Below, piece by piece: positions 26,201 through 33,547 of a stretch of 64,000 nt of DNA (positions are counted from its first letter, which is position 1; each line of letters opens with the position of its first letter). Under the pieces are notes generated by a model, which ran no database searches, had not been told where the DNA came from, and saw only the letters and a list, made by a program, of their open reading frames with translations. Origin of the DNA: Actinocorallia aurantiaca (GTDB taxonomy: Bacteria; Actinomycetota; Actinomycetes; Streptosporangiales; Streptosporangiaceae); the NCBI RefSeq assembly GCF_039533685.1, contig NZ_BAAATZ010000035.1:1-64000 (forward strand), in the 5' to 3' direction. The position numbers and the translations under genes are program-made.

Positions 26201-26970
26201 GGCACGTCCGTCTGGTCGCCGAACACCTGGGGCGAGGCGACCGGCAGGTCGGCGTACCAGTCGTAGAACGACAGCATGGAGCCGCCGATCAGGGACGTGA
26301 ACCGGGAGCCCGCGGCGTGCGAGACCATCGACATCGCGGGGATCGGCGAGAACCCGGCGACCCTGTCGGGGCCGAACTCCTTGATGGTGTGCACGTAGGA
26401 GGCGGCGACCAGTTCCACGGCCTCGTCCCAGGTGGACCGCACCAGGCCGCCCTTGCCGCGCGCCGACTTGTAGCGGCGGGCCTTCTCCGGATCGGAGACG
26501 ATCTCCGCCCAGGCCGCCACCGGGTCGCCCGTCCTGGCCTTCGCCTCCCGGTACATCTCCAGCAGCACGCCGCGCACGTACGGGTAGCGCACCCGGGTCG
26601 GCGAGTAGGTGTACCAGGAGAACGCCGCGCCGCGCGGGCAGCCGCGGGGCTCGTACTCGGGACGGTCGGGACCCACCGACGGGTAGTCGGTCTGCTGGGC
26701 CTCCCAGGTGATGATGCCGTCCTTGACGTACACCTTCCACGAACAGGAGCCCGTGCAGTTCACCCCGTGGGTGGAGCGCACGACCTTGTCGTGCGACCAG
26801 CGGTCGCGGTAGAAGGCGTCGGCCTGCCGGCCGCCCGTCTCGTACATCGTCCGCTGGTCCTCTGAGACCTCCGCGCGGGTGAAGAACCTGCGGGTCCCCA
26901 CCAGCGCCCGGGCCAACGGGCCGTCCAGTCCGGGCCGCTCGGCCGGAGCTCCGGTCTCGGTGCTCATCAT
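23251..26970 (-). CDS. narG: respiratory nitrate reductase alpha subunit
   Basis: A 1239-residue catalytic subunit of the membrane-bound nitrate reductase, binding bis-MGD molybdenum. The N-terminal FS0 [4Fe-4S] motif is HGVNCTGSCSW, with the histidine ligand typical of NarG. Other landmarks are GCPRGAAFSWY, YLIMWGSNLPVTRTPDAHW and the region SDVVLPAATWYEKHDLNTTDMHPF. No Tat signal is present, so the enzyme faces the cytoplasm. Two adjacent ATGs (26970 and 26967) follow GGAAGGCGG. It is 84 nt downstream of narK, so one transcript is likely. Use: anaerobic nitrate respiration or hypoxic persistence. Confidence 0.97.
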   Translation of the reverse strand: MMSTETGAPAERPGLDGPLARALVGTRRFFTRAEVSEDQRTMYETGGRQADAFYRDRWSHDKVVRSTHGVNCTGSCSWKVYVKDGIITWEAQQTDYPSVGPDRPEYEPRGCPRGAAFSWYTYSPTRVRYPYVRGVLLEMYREAKARTGDPVAAWAEIVSDPEKARRYKSARGKGGLVRSTWDEAVELVAASYVHTIKEFGPDRVAGFSPIPAMSMVSHAAGSRFTSLIGGSMLSFYDWYADLPVASPQVFGDQTDVPESGDWWDASYLIMWGSNLPVTRTPDAHWMAEARYRGQKVVAVAPDYADNVKFADEWLPARPGTDGALAMAMGHVVLKEFFVDRQVPYFTDYVKRYSDLPFLVRLEPNAAGDAHTPVKFLTAADLPGAEAQAENAAFKTVLLDSATGRPLVPNGSLGFRYGESGAGKWNLDLGDADPLLSAAGEAGEAVEVDLPRFDTLDGSPGTLRRGVPVRRIGGHLVTTVYDLTLAQYGVRRDGLPGRWPTGYDDAEEPCTPAWQETFTGVPAQAAARIGREFAANAEESRGRSMIIMGAGTNHWFHSDTIYRAFLALTTLTGCQGVNGGGWAHYVGQEKCRPVTGWAQLAGALDWSRPPRQMIQTAYWYLHTDQFRYDRFSAGALSAATSGGTLSGRTVADVIAQSARMGWMPSHPTFDRNPLDLADDAEAAGAPIGEYVVEELKAGRLKFACQDPDAPENFPRVLTIWRANLLGSSAKGDEYFLKHLLGTDSNLRAEETPPELRPKDVVWREEAPTGKLDLLLTLDFRMTSTTVYSDVVLPAATWYEKHDLNTTDMHPFIHAFSPAISPPWQTRTDWDAFQTIGAAFSRLAAVHLGVRKDVVAVPLLHDTPDEMANPHGVVADWAAGECEPVPGATMPKLVVVERDYGAVSAKMSSIGPLADKLGATTKGVTFELERELEYLHGKNGTVRSGPAAGRPSLRSDVHACEMILAFSGTTNGHLATQGFRTLERRTGTRLADLAAEHEGKQITFADTQARPVPVITSPEWSGSETGGRRYSPFTVNVERLKPWHTLTGRQHFFLDHDWMTELGEQLPVFRPPLNMHQLFGEPRLGENGELGISLRYLTPHNKWSIHSEYQDNLFMLSLSRGGPLIWMSDVDAAKIGVSDNDWIEAVNRNGVVAARAIVSHRMPEGTVYMHHAQDRLIDVPLTETTGRRGGIHNSLTRLLIKPSHLIGGYAQLSFAFNYLGPTGNQRDEVTVIRRRSQEVTY

Positions 26971-27053
26971 CCGCCTTCCCCGGACGTCTCGGAAGACGTC
27001 CTCTCCGTCGTGGGTCCTGCTCATCGGCATGCGCACGGGCGCGAAGACACGTT

Positions 27054-28277
27054 CTAGGCGGCCTCGGAGGCCGCGCGCCGCTCCACTTCCCGCCGCACCC
27101 CGGTGACGGTGAAGGCCGTTCCCGCCGCGGCGACGAGGGCCAGCAGCACCAGGCCGAGGGCGTAGCCGCCGTAGGCGCTGTAGATCGCCCCCATCACCAG
27201 GGGCGGGACGAAGCCGCCGAGCCCTCCGGCGGCGCCCACCACCCCGGTGACCGAGCCGACCCTGTCCTGCGGGGCCAGCAGCGCCACCAGCGCGAACACC
27301 GCGCCGCTCCCCGCGCCCAGTGCCGCGGCCATCGACAGGAAGGCGACGGTGCCCAGCGGCATGAGTGAGGGGGTGAAGGACTGGAGCACGGCTCCCGCGG
27401 TCACGACGGCCAGGCTGACGCCCAGGACCCGCACCGCCCCGAGCCGGTCGGACAGCCAGCCGCCCAGCGGGCGCATCAGCACCGCCAGCACCACGAATCC
27501 CGCCATCCGGTTGGCCGCGTCCGTCTGGGTGAGCCCGTACTCGGTGCGCAGGTAGGTCGGCAGGTACACCGAGAACGCCACGTATCCGCCGAAGGCGATG
27601 GCGTACAGCGCGGACGCCTGCCACGTCACCGGCAGCCGGACCGTCGCGGCCAGGTTCCGCAGGAAGGAACCCGTGGGGGCGCGGCGGCCGGGGGCCTCCC
27701 GCAGCACCAGGTAGGCGATCGCGGCGTAGACCGCCAGCAGCACGGCGGTCACCAGGAACGGAGTGGACATGCCAGACATGTCAACCAACTGCACCGTGGT
27801 GAGCGCGCTGATCGCGGTGCCGCCCATCCCCACGCCGAACACCCCGATCGCCAGCCCCCGCCGTTCGGGCGGGAACCACGCGTTGACGAACGGGACGCCC
27901 ACCGCGAAGACCGTGCCGCCCACCCCGAGGAAGAACCCGCCCACCAGCAGTCCGGCGAACGACTCGTTGCCGCTCAGTCCCAGGTACAGCACCGGGGCGA
28001 TCGTCACCAGCGAGACCAGCGGGAACATCGTCCGGCCGCCGAACCTGTCGGTCAGCGCGCCCACCGGGATGCGCCCCACCGAGCCGACCACGACCGGGAC
28101 GGCCACCAGGAGCGCCTGCTGCAGCGCGCTCAGCCCCAGGACCTCCTTGAAACGGGGACCCAGCGGGCTGAGCAGGGCCCAGGCCCAGAAGTTCACCCCG
28201 AAGCCCACCGTGGCGATCACCAGCATCAGCACCGGCCGGCCCGCCGGACGGCCGTTCTCCCCGCTCACCGCGCTCAC
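27054..28277 (-). CDS. narK: nitrate/nitrite transporter, MFS family
   Basis: A 407-residue major facilitator protein with 12 predicted membrane segments. The nitrate-porter signatures are visible: FGVNFWAWALLSPLGPRF in TM1 and the glycine-rich nitrate signature segments GGTVFAVGVPFVNAWFPPERRGLAIGVFGVGMGG and GSVTGVVGAAGGLGGF. It imports nitrate or exchanges it for nitrite to feed NarGHI. It leads the nar operon (GTG start at 28277). A palindrome lies 40 bp upstream in the region shared with the divergent PLP gene. Confidence 0.93.
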   Translation of the reverse strand: MSAVSGENGRPAGRPVLMLVIATVGFGVNFWAWALLSPLGPRFKEVLGLSALQQALLVAVPVVVGSVGRIPVGALTDRFGGRTMFPLVSLVTIAPVLYLGLSGNESFAGLLVGGFFLGVGGTVFAVGVPFVNAWFPPERRGLAIGVFGVGMGGTAISALTTVQLVDMSGMSTPFLVTAVLLAVYAAIAYLVLREAPGRRAPTGSFLRNLAATVRLPVTWQASALYAIAFGGYVAFSVYLPTYLRTEYGLTQTDAANRMAGFVVLAVLMRPLGGWLSDRLGAVRVLGVSLAVVTAGAVLQSFTPSLMPLGTVAFLSMAAALGAGSGAVFALVALLAPQDRVGSVTGVVGAAGGLGGFVPPLVMGAIYSAYGGYALGLVLLALVAAAGTAFTVTGVRREVERRAASEAA

Positions 28278-28316
28278 AGCACCACGTCCGTCCGGTGTTC
28301 CCCCTGGTACAGGGCT

Positions 28317-28329
28317 TGATCCCCGATCA
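28317..28329. promoter_or_regulatory. TGATC-CCC-GATCA palindrome upstream of narK
   Basis: A perfect 5-3-5 inverted repeat sits midway between narK (start 28277) and the divergent PLP-enzyme gene (start 28370), about 40 bp from each. It partly resembles an FNR/CRP half-site pair (TTGAT ... ATCA), but the spacing is one base off. A role in oxygen or nitrate control of narK is a guess. Confidence 0.35.
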
Positions 28330-28369
28330 TCCGCCGGGGAAAACCACGGCCGCGGATAGGCTGGGGCAG

Positions 28370-29197
28370 GTGGAGCTCCTGCTGCCCTCTCCCCTGGTCG
28401 AGATCTCCGACGAGCGACTCGGGGACGTCCGGCTGCTTCTCAAACGGGACGACCTCATCCACCCGGAAGTACCGGGCAACAAGTGGCGCAAACTCAAGTA
28501 CAACCTCGCGGCCGCGGCCGAACAGGGGCACGACACCCTGCTGACGTTCGGCGGCGCCTACTCCAACCACATCCGGGCGACGGCCGTGGCCGGGAGCATC
28601 TTCGGGTTCCGGACGGTCGGCGTCATCCGCGGCGAGGAGCATCTGCCCCTCAATCCCGTCCTGGCCTTCGCGACGGCTCAAGGCATGCGGCTGGAGTACG
28701 TCTCCCGCACCGCCTACCGCGACAAGCCGGTGCCTCCCGGACGGTTCTACGTGCTGCCGGAAGGCGGTTCCAACGCCCTGGCCGTCCGAGGTTGCATCGA
28801 GCTCGCGGAGGAGATCACCGAGCCCTACGACGTGCTGTGCTGCCCCGTCGGCACCGGCGGCACGCTCGCGGGGCTGGCCCTGGGAATGCGCGAGGGCGCG
28901 CGGGCGCTGGGTTTCGCGGTGCTCAAGGGCGGTGGGTTCCTGCGGGACGAGACGGCGCGCCTGCAACGGGAGTACGGGCGCGAGAACTCCGCCTGGTCCG
29001 TCCAGACGGAGTTCCATTTCGGCGGCTACGCCCGCCGTACGCCCGAGCTCGACGCCTTCGCGGCGGACTTCGAGGACCGTCACGGCGTCCGGCTCGACCG
29101 GGTCTACACGGGAAAGATGCTCTGCGGCCTGTACGCCATGATCCGGCGGGGGGAGTTCCCACCGGGTATCCGGATCGTCGCGGTGATCACCGGCTAG
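28370..29197 (+). CDS. ACC deaminase / D-cysteine desulfhydrase family PLP enzyme
   Basis: A 275-residue fold-type II PLP enzyme. The PLP lysine lies in HPEVPGNKWRKLKYNL, followed by the TFGGAYSNHIRATAVAG nucleophile segment and a glycine-rich phosphate loop CPVGTGGTLAGLALG. This is the ACC deaminase/D-cysteine desulfhydrase group; the exact substrate cannot be told from sequence, and loss of the ACC-specific residues would make D-cysteine more likely. It is about 50 residues shorter than full ACC deaminases. GTG at 28370 is chosen because the homology starts there; upstream codons are not family-like. It may be leaderless. Confidence 0.8.
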   Translation: MELLLPSPLVEISDERLGDVRLLLKRDDLIHPEVPGNKWRKLKYNLAAAAEQGHDTLLTFGGAYSNHIRATAVAGSIFGFRTVGVIRGEEHLPLNPVLAFATAQGMRLEYVSRTAYRDKPVPPGRFYVLPEGGSNALAVRGCIELAEEITEPYDVLCCPVGTGGTLAGLALGMREGARALGFAVLKGGGFLRDETARLQREYGRENSAWSVQTEFHFGGYARRTPELDAFAADFEDRHGVRLDRVYTGKMLCGLYAMIRRGEFPPGIRIVAVITG

Positions 29198-29224
29198 CGC
29201 CGTTCGATTCCTGCGGGTTAGGCA

Positions 29225-29245
29225 TCGCATGCACCGATGATCGCG
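29225..29245. repeat. 21-bp exact direct repeat, distal copy
   Basis: Bases 29225-29245 are identical to 29709-29729, which spans the leader and start codon of the small secreted-protein gene. Here no matching coding sequence follows on the minus strand, so this looks like the scar of a lost or deleted paralogue start. Confidence 0.6.
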
Positions 29246-29268
29246 TTCATTCGGATCCCCCTTTAGGG

Positions 29269-29298
29269 ACCATGGTCCTTCCCCCGACGGACCGTGGT
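29269..29298. terminator. candidate bidirectional terminator
   Basis: ACCATGGTCC (29269-29278) pairs with GGACCGTGGT (29289-29298) in 9 of 10 positions around a 10-nt loop. It lies between the convergent PLP-enzyme gene and the small secreted-protein gene and could end both transcripts. Confidence 0.5.
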
Positions 29299-29315
29299 CA
29301 CCACGCGCCGCTCCC

Positions 29316-29714
29316 TCACCGGTTGAAGTACGTGTGGTCCGTGATGTAGAAGCCGGAGTTGTTCTGGGCGTACCACTTGGCCTTCTCCGTGTGGACCAGT
29401 CTGCCGTTCACATAGACACGGATACGGTGCGGCTTTAGCGCCACGGTGTTGATCCACACCCCGTGCTTGCGGCGCACCTTCACGGTCTGCGTGTATTTCG
29501 CGACCTTGCTGGTGCCGTCCTTGGCCGAGGGCTCGCAGTTGTTCTTCTTCACGCAGTAGGAGACATGGTGCTCCAGGTAGATGCGCTTTCCGCTCAGGCT
29601 GGTCGCCACCACCTTGACGGTCTTCTTGGCGGGAGCGGCCTGGGCGGGCGCGGCCAGGCCCAGGCCGAGCGCCAGCGCCGACACGAACATGATCACACGG
29701 GAGAGGAGTCGCAT
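29316..29714 (-). CDS. small secreted protein, function unknown
   Basis: A 132-residue protein with a clear Sec signal peptide (MRLLSRVIMFVSALALGLGLAAPAQA, cleavage after AQA near residue 26). The mature part is basic and rich in beta-forming residues, with two cysteines in YCVKKNNCEPS that could form a disulfide, and an IRVYVNGRLVHTEKAKWY segment. No family was recognised. ATG at 29714 is chosen because the signal peptide starts there. The start region is part of a 21-bp exact repeat found again downstream of the gene. A lectin-like secreted gene follows upstream on the same strand. Confidence 0.75.
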   Translation of the reverse strand: MRLLSRVIMFVSALALGLGLAAPAQAAPAKKTVKVVATSLSGKRIYLEHHVSYCVKKNNCEPSAKDGTSKVAKYTQTVKVRRKHGVWINTVALKPHRIRVYVNGRLVHTEKAKWYAQNNSGFYITDHTYFNR

Positions 29715-29729
29715 GCACCGATGATCGCG
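29709..29729. repeat. 21-bp exact direct repeat, gene-proximal copy
   Basis: Identical to 29225-29245; it covers the ATG of the small secreted protein (29712-29714) and 15 nt of its leader. Confidence 0.6.
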
Positions 29730-29789
29730 CCCGGCCGGACCCGCCGCCCAGGGACCGGGGTCCCGCCCCACCCGGTCCCCGCGCCGGGG

Positions 29790-30341
29790 TCAGGCCCGCC
29801 TGATGAGCCAGCGGCGCGAACGGTCGTCGTCGCACCGGAACTGGAGCGCCTCGACGTTGTTCTCGGTGCTCCTGCCGCCCGCGATCGTCAGGCACTTGCC
29901 CGTCTGCTTGTTCCTGATCTTGTAGGTCCCGCGGCCCGACCTGTAGATCGACCAGTAGCGCGAACGGTCGTTGTCGCAGTCGAACTGCAGGGCCCTGACG
30001 TTGTTCTCGGTGCTCCTGCCGCCCGCGATCGTCAGGCACTTGCGCGTCTGCCGGTTCATGATCTGGTAGCCCCGGCGGCTCTCCCGCAGCCTCCAGGTGC
30101 GCGAACGGTCGTCGTCGCAGTCGAACTGCACCGCCACGACGTTGTTCTCGGTGCTCCTGCCGCCCGCGATCGTCAGGCACTTGCCCGTCTGGGCGTTGAC
30201 GATCTCCACCGGGCCGCGCCTCGGCTGGTTGAGGGCGGCCTCGCCGGACGAGGCGAACGCGGGCATGGCGGTGGCCGTCAGGGCCGAACCCAGAATGACC
30301 GGCACGAGGAACCGCCGAGTTCGCTTGAGGGTGTTCATCAT
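29790..30341 (-). CDS. secreted ricin-type beta-trefoil lectin domain protein
   Basis: A 183-residue exported protein: signal peptide MMNTLKRTRRFLVPVILGSALTATAMPAFA (about 31 residues) followed by a single ricin B-type beta-trefoil. Its three subdomains are repeats of about 47 residues, each with TGKCLTIAGGRSTENNV and an (F/L)QFxCDxDRSRxW end. Ricin-type domains bind sugars; this one has no attached catalytic domain. The three repeats are also nearly identical in DNA (copies of a core starting at 29854, 29998 and 30139), showing recent internal duplication or homogenisation. The A/T-rich 219-bp stretch upstream probably holds the promoter. Confidence 0.87.
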   Translation of the reverse strand: MMNTLKRTRRFLVPVILGSALTATAMPAFASSGEAALNQPRRGPVEIVNAQTGKCLTIAGGRSTENNVVAVQFDCDDDRSRTWRLRESRRGYQIMNRQTRKCLTIAGGRSTENNVRALQFDCDNDRSRYWSIYRSGRGTYKIRNKQTGKCLTIAGGRSTENNVEALQFRCDDDRSRRWLIRRA

Positions 30342-30560
30342 TTGCCTTTCCGTAAAAGGGCCGAAGACACGTCGTCTTCCTTTCTGCCCACGATTCGCAG
30401 ATTAACATCAATCGCCAATTCACCGAGATAAAGGATGTTTTGCCGCACCCGCCACCACCGAAGGGAGTAATTAGACTATTACCACCTTTTCTGCTCGACC
30501 TTAGGGGCATTTGCCGACAATTGTTTCCATAAGGGACAATCCGCGCTAGGGTCGAGCCTC
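30342..30560. promoter_or_regulatory. A/T-rich divergent promoter region
   Basis: No gene. The stretch separates the lectin gene from the methyltransferase gene and is strikingly A/T-rich (for example TTAACATCAATCGCCAATTC). A possible promoter for the rightward gene is TTGCCG (30511-30516) and GACAAT (30535-30540). Confidence 0.4.
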
Positions 30561-31373
30561 ATGGACGATGTCATCGGGCGTTGGCGGGAAGTCAACCTGG
30601 CCAACTGGAACGAACGGGTACCCATCCATCTGGCGGGATCGTTCTACGATCTGCCTGGATTCCGTAAGAAACGAAACGTCCTGCGGGAGTTCGAGGTAGC
30701 CGAGATCGGCGAGGTCGCCGGCCGGAGCCTCGTCCACCTGCAGTGCCACTTCGGGCAGGACACCCTGTCCTGGGCGGCGCACGGGGCACGGGTGAGCGGC
30801 CTGGACTTCTCCGGGCCCGCAGTGGAGGCCGCCCGCGGGCTCGCCGCCGAACTGGGAGTCGAAGCCGAGTTCGTCCAGGCCGACGCCTACGAGGCCGTCA
30901 CCGCGTTCGAGGGCCGGACCTTCGACATCGTCTACACCGGGTTCGGCGCGTTGACCTGGCTGCCGGATCTGCCCCGCTGGGCACGCGTCGTCTCGGATCT
31001 GCTGAAGCCCGGCGGCTTCCTCTACCTCTCGGAATTCCACCCCTTCACCGAGATCCTGGACGACGAGACGGGCACCACCATCACCCACGACTACTTCGAC
31101 GAGGGCGCCAAGGTCTGGGACGAGCCCGGCACGTACGCGGACCGTGGAGCGGAGACGCGGAACAACGTCGCGGTGTTCTGGGAGCACACGCTCGGGAGCG
31201 TGGTGTCGGCCATCGCCGGAGCGGGGCTGCGCGTCGAGTTCCTGCACGAGCACGAGAACACGATCTTCCCCCGGTACCACGACCTCGAGGCCGGGACGGA
31301 CGGGCTCTATCGGCGGCCCGAGGGCGCGCCCCGGATCCCGATGATGTACTCGATCCGGGCGTCCAAGGCCTGA
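30561..31373 (+). CDS. class I SAM-dependent methyltransferase
   Basis: A 270-residue methyltransferase. Motif I is LVHLQCHFGQDTLSWAAHGARVSGLDFS at about residues 56-83, with an acidic residue following (GLDFS). Motif II is FDIVYTGFGALTWLPDLPRW and motif III is LLKPGGFLYLSEFHPF. The N-terminal VNLANWNERVPIHL is typical of a widespread actinobacterial small-molecule methyltransferase family. The substrate is not known. It converges with the acyl-CoA ligase gene; both stop codons are part of the same inverted repeat. Confidence 0.88.
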   Translation: MDDVIGRWREVNLANWNERVPIHLAGSFYDLPGFRKKRNVLREFEVAEIGEVAGRSLVHLQCHFGQDTLSWAAHGARVSGLDFSGPAVEAARGLAAELGVEAEFVQADAYEAVTAFEGRTFDIVYTGFGALTWLPDLPRWARVVSDLLKPGGFLYLSEFHPFTEILDDETGTTITHDYFDEGAKVWDEPGTYADRGAETRNNVAVFWEHTLGSVVSAIAGAGLRVEFLHEHENTIFPRYHDLEAGTDGLYRRPEGAPRIPMMYSIRASKA

Positions 31374-31391
31374 CCCGGGAGCCGGGGGTCA
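31371..31391. terminator. inverted repeat spanning both convergent stop codons
   Basis: TGACCC (31371-31376, including the methyltransferase stop) pairs perfectly with GGGTCA (31386-31391, including the ligase stop). It is a candidate short bidirectional terminator, weak by stem length. Confidence 0.3.
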
Positions 31392-32945
31392 GCCGATGGA
31401 GCGGCCCTCGGCCTCCCAGTAAGGGGCGCGCAGGTCCCTCTTCAGCACTTTGCCGCCGGGGTTGCGGGGCAGTTCGTCCAAGAAGACCACCGCGCGGGGG
31501 CGCTTGAACCCGGCGAGGTGGCGCCTGCCGTACTCCAGGACGTCCTCCTCCGTCGGTCCGCCGGGGCCGACGGGCACCACGACGGCCAGGACGCTCTCGC
31601 CCCAGCGCGGGTCGGGCACCCCGACGACCGCCACGTCGGCGATCCCCGGGTGCCGGGCCAGCACCTCCTCGACCTCCACCGGGTACACGTTCTCCCCGCC
31701 GGTGACGATCATGTCCTTGATGCGGTCGGTGAGGAAGAGGTGCCCTTCGGCGCCCACATGGCCGGCGTCCCCGGTGCGCAGCCAGCCGTCCGGGGTGAGC
31801 AGCCGCGCGGTCTCCTCCGGGCGGTTCCAGTAGCCGCGCGTGTTCTGGTCCGAACGCACCCACACCTCGCCGGTCTCCCCCGGCGGCAGCTCCCGTCCGG
31901 TCTCCGGATCGGCGATTTTCAGCTCCACCCAGGGGAAGGGGCGGCCGGCCGAGCGCAGCAGGTCCTCCCGCTCGTGGTCGGCCGGATCGAGCTGCACCAT
32001 CGTCCCGGTCGTCTCGGTCATGCCGTACACCTGGTAGAGCGGGGCGCCGATGACCTCCTTCACCCGCCGCAGCAGCCCGGTGGTGATGGGGGCCGCACCG
32101 TAGCCGATGGCGCGGACCGCCGAGTAGTCGTGGCGCTCCGGCAGGTCGCACATCGCCTGGAGCACCGCGGGGACGACGAAGCCGTTGGTGATCCGGTGGC
32201 GTTCGAACAGTTCCGCCAGCTCGGCGGCGCGGACATCCCGGACGACGATGTGGTGGCAGCCGGCGTGCAGCCCGGTGAGCGCCCAGCCCGTCCCCCCGAC
32301 GTGGAAGACCGGAGAGGCGACCAGGTTCACCGAGTGCTCGTCCAGCAGCCAGGAGGACGCCCTTCGCTCCCCGACGGAGAAGTTGCGGTTGCTCAGCGGC
32401 ACGCCCTTGGGGACGCCGGTCGTCCCGGAGGTGTAGAGCTGGGCCACGATGTCGTCGGGGGTCCCGGTGAAGCCGGGGTCGGACGCCTCGTGCGCGGCGA
32501 GCCCGTCCTCGAACTCCGGGCCGGTGCGCAGCAGCCGTCCGGGGGCCTGGAACGGGCCGGCCTCCCGGTCCGCCAGGGTGAGGACGGCGCCCGCGTCCGC
32601 GAGGATCGCCTCGATCTCCTCGGCGGTCAGCCGCCAGTTCACCGGGACGGTGACCGCGCCGAGCTTGGCGGCTCCGAAGAGCAGGTCGAAGTACTCGGGG
32701 GCGTTCTTGCCGACGTAGGCGACCCTGTCTCCGGCCCGGACGCCCTCGGCCAGCAGGAGCCGCGCGGCCCGGCTGGAGCGGGCGTCCAGCTCGCCGTAGG
32801 AGACGGTGCGCCCGTCGCCCGTCAGCGCGGGAGCCTCCGGACGTTCCCTGCCGTGCCGTCGCACCACCGAGACCACCCGGAACTCCGGCTCGTCCCCGTC
32901 GTCCCCGGTATGACGTGTGATGTCCTCAGCGTCCTTCATGCCCAC
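31389..32945 (-). CDS. AMP-forming acyl-CoA synthetase (ligase)
   Basis: A 518-residue ANL-superfamily enzyme that activates a carboxylic acid with ATP and joins it to CoA. The P-loop-like motif is LYTSGTTGVPKGVPLSNRN, followed by YQVYGMTETTG, the GYWNRPEETARLLTPDGWLRTGD hinge region and the C-terminal catalytic lysine segment RNPGGKVLKRDLR. Size fits medium- or long-chain fatty acyl-CoA ligases; the substrate is undetermined. The start is GTG at 32945, or ATG at 32939 two codons later. It stands alone, divergent from nothing related. Confidence 0.9.
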   Translation of the reverse strand: MGMKDAEDITRHTGDDGDEPEFRVVSVVRRHGRERPEAPALTGDGRTVSYGELDARSSRAARLLLAEGVRAGDRVAYVGKNAPEYFDLLFGAAKLGAVTVPVNWRLTAEEIEAILADAGAVLTLADREAGPFQAPGRLLRTGPEFEDGLAAHEASDPGFTGTPDDIVAQLYTSGTTGVPKGVPLSNRNFSVGERRASSWLLDEHSVNLVASPVFHVGGTGWALTGLHAGCHHIVVRDVRAAELAELFERHRITNGFVVPAVLQAMCDLPERHDYSAVRAIGYGAAPITTGLLRRVKEVIGAPLYQVYGMTETTGTMVQLDPADHEREDLLRSAGRPFPWVELKIADPETGRELPPGETGEVWVRSDQNTRGYWNRPEETARLLTPDGWLRTGDAGHVGAEGHLFLTDRIKDMIVTGGENVYPVEVEEVLARHPGIADVAVVGVPDPRWGESVLAVVVPVGPGGPTEEDVLEYGRRHLAGFKRPRAVVFLDELPRNPGGKVLKRDLRAPYWEAEGRSIG

Positions 32946-32998
32946 GGTCCGGCATCATGCCGCAGCGGCCCGCCGCCCGGCGCCCCGCGTCCCACCCA

Positions 32999-33433
32999 TC
33001 AGGAGAGCCGGAAGACGGGGTAGCCCTCGGCGACGCGCAGCAGCTCCTCGTCGGAGGAGGTGTGGTCGAGCCCGTCGAAGAAGATCCCGACCTCGAACTT
33101 CCAGCGCTTGAGGTAGGCGCGCAGGATGTCCGGCTTCTCCTCGTCCGCCAGCTCGACCGCGCCGAACGGCGTCGACTTCCGCCCCAGGCGCAGTTCCCCG
33201 TGGCCTCCGGCGGCGCGCAGGTTGCGCACCCACTGGGTGTGCCCGCGCGGGGCGACGAGGTAGCGCTCGCCGTCCACGGTCAGGGGGTTGACCGGGTTGG
33301 TGCGCCACTCCCCGCTCTTACGGCCCCGGACGGCGACCAGGTTGGCGCCCCAGAGACTCACGCCCCTGCCGGTCAGCCAGCCGACGAAGCTGTTGAAGAC
33401 GTTTCCCGTCCGGCCCGCCTCGACGTAACGCAT
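32999..33433 (-). CDS. nitroreductase-family deazaflavin (F420)-dependent oxidoreductase
   Basis: A 144-residue split beta-barrel protein of the Ddn/DUF385 family, which uses deazaflavin F420H2 to reduce nitroaromatic, quinone or unsaturated substrates. Family segments are LVAVRGRKSGEWRTNPVNPLTVDGERYLVAPRGHTQWVRNLRA and the C-terminal VAEGYPVFRL. Length is typical. The ATG at 33433 was chosen over upstream codons because it follows AAAGGAGAA. The divergent TetR gene starts 114 bp away and probably regulates it. Confidence 0.88.
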   Translation of the reverse strand: MRYVEAGRTGNVFNSFVGWLTGRGVSLWGANLVAVRGRKSGEWRTNPVNPLTVDGERYLVAPRGHTQWVRNLRAAGGHGELRLGRKSTPFGAVELADEEKPDILRAYLKRWKFEVGIFFDGLDHTSSDEELLRVAEGYPVFRLS

Positions 33434-33436
33434 TCC

Positions 33437-33514
33437 ATGTTCTCCTTTGTGATCACTGCTCTCGCTTGAGAACATTGAACACCCCCACAAGAGTGAAGGC
33501 AAGAGCGGTGCTCT
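33437..33514. promoter_or_regulatory. inverted repeats between the F420 enzyme and its TetR regulator
   Basis: ATGTTCTC (33437-33444) pairs perfectly with GAGAACAT (33468-33475), a spacing of about three helical turns. A GTGATCAC palindrome (33449-33456) lies between them. AGAGC-GGT-GCTCT (33502-33514) sits closer to the TetR start. One or more are likely TetR operators. Confidence 0.45.
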
Positions 33515-33547
33515 CTTTTTGGTGTGGCGCTCTGGCACACTGGGGCC

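Noticed and set aside
23365..26865. An 1166-codon plus-strand open frame opposite narG.
   Set aside because: Composition is repetitive Gly/Arg/Val typical of antisense shadow frames; narG on the other strand is unequivocal.
28274..29230. A 318-codon minus-strand frame beginning inside the 21-bp repeat at 29225.
   Set aside because: It lies opposite the PLP enzyme and its translation does not resemble the secreted protein or any family; the ATG comes from the repeated leader only.
29854..30185. CRISPR-like array (three near-identical blocks spaced about 142 bp).
   Set aside because: The blocks encode the three subdomains of a ricin-type beta-trefoil; spacing and length do not fit CRISPR.
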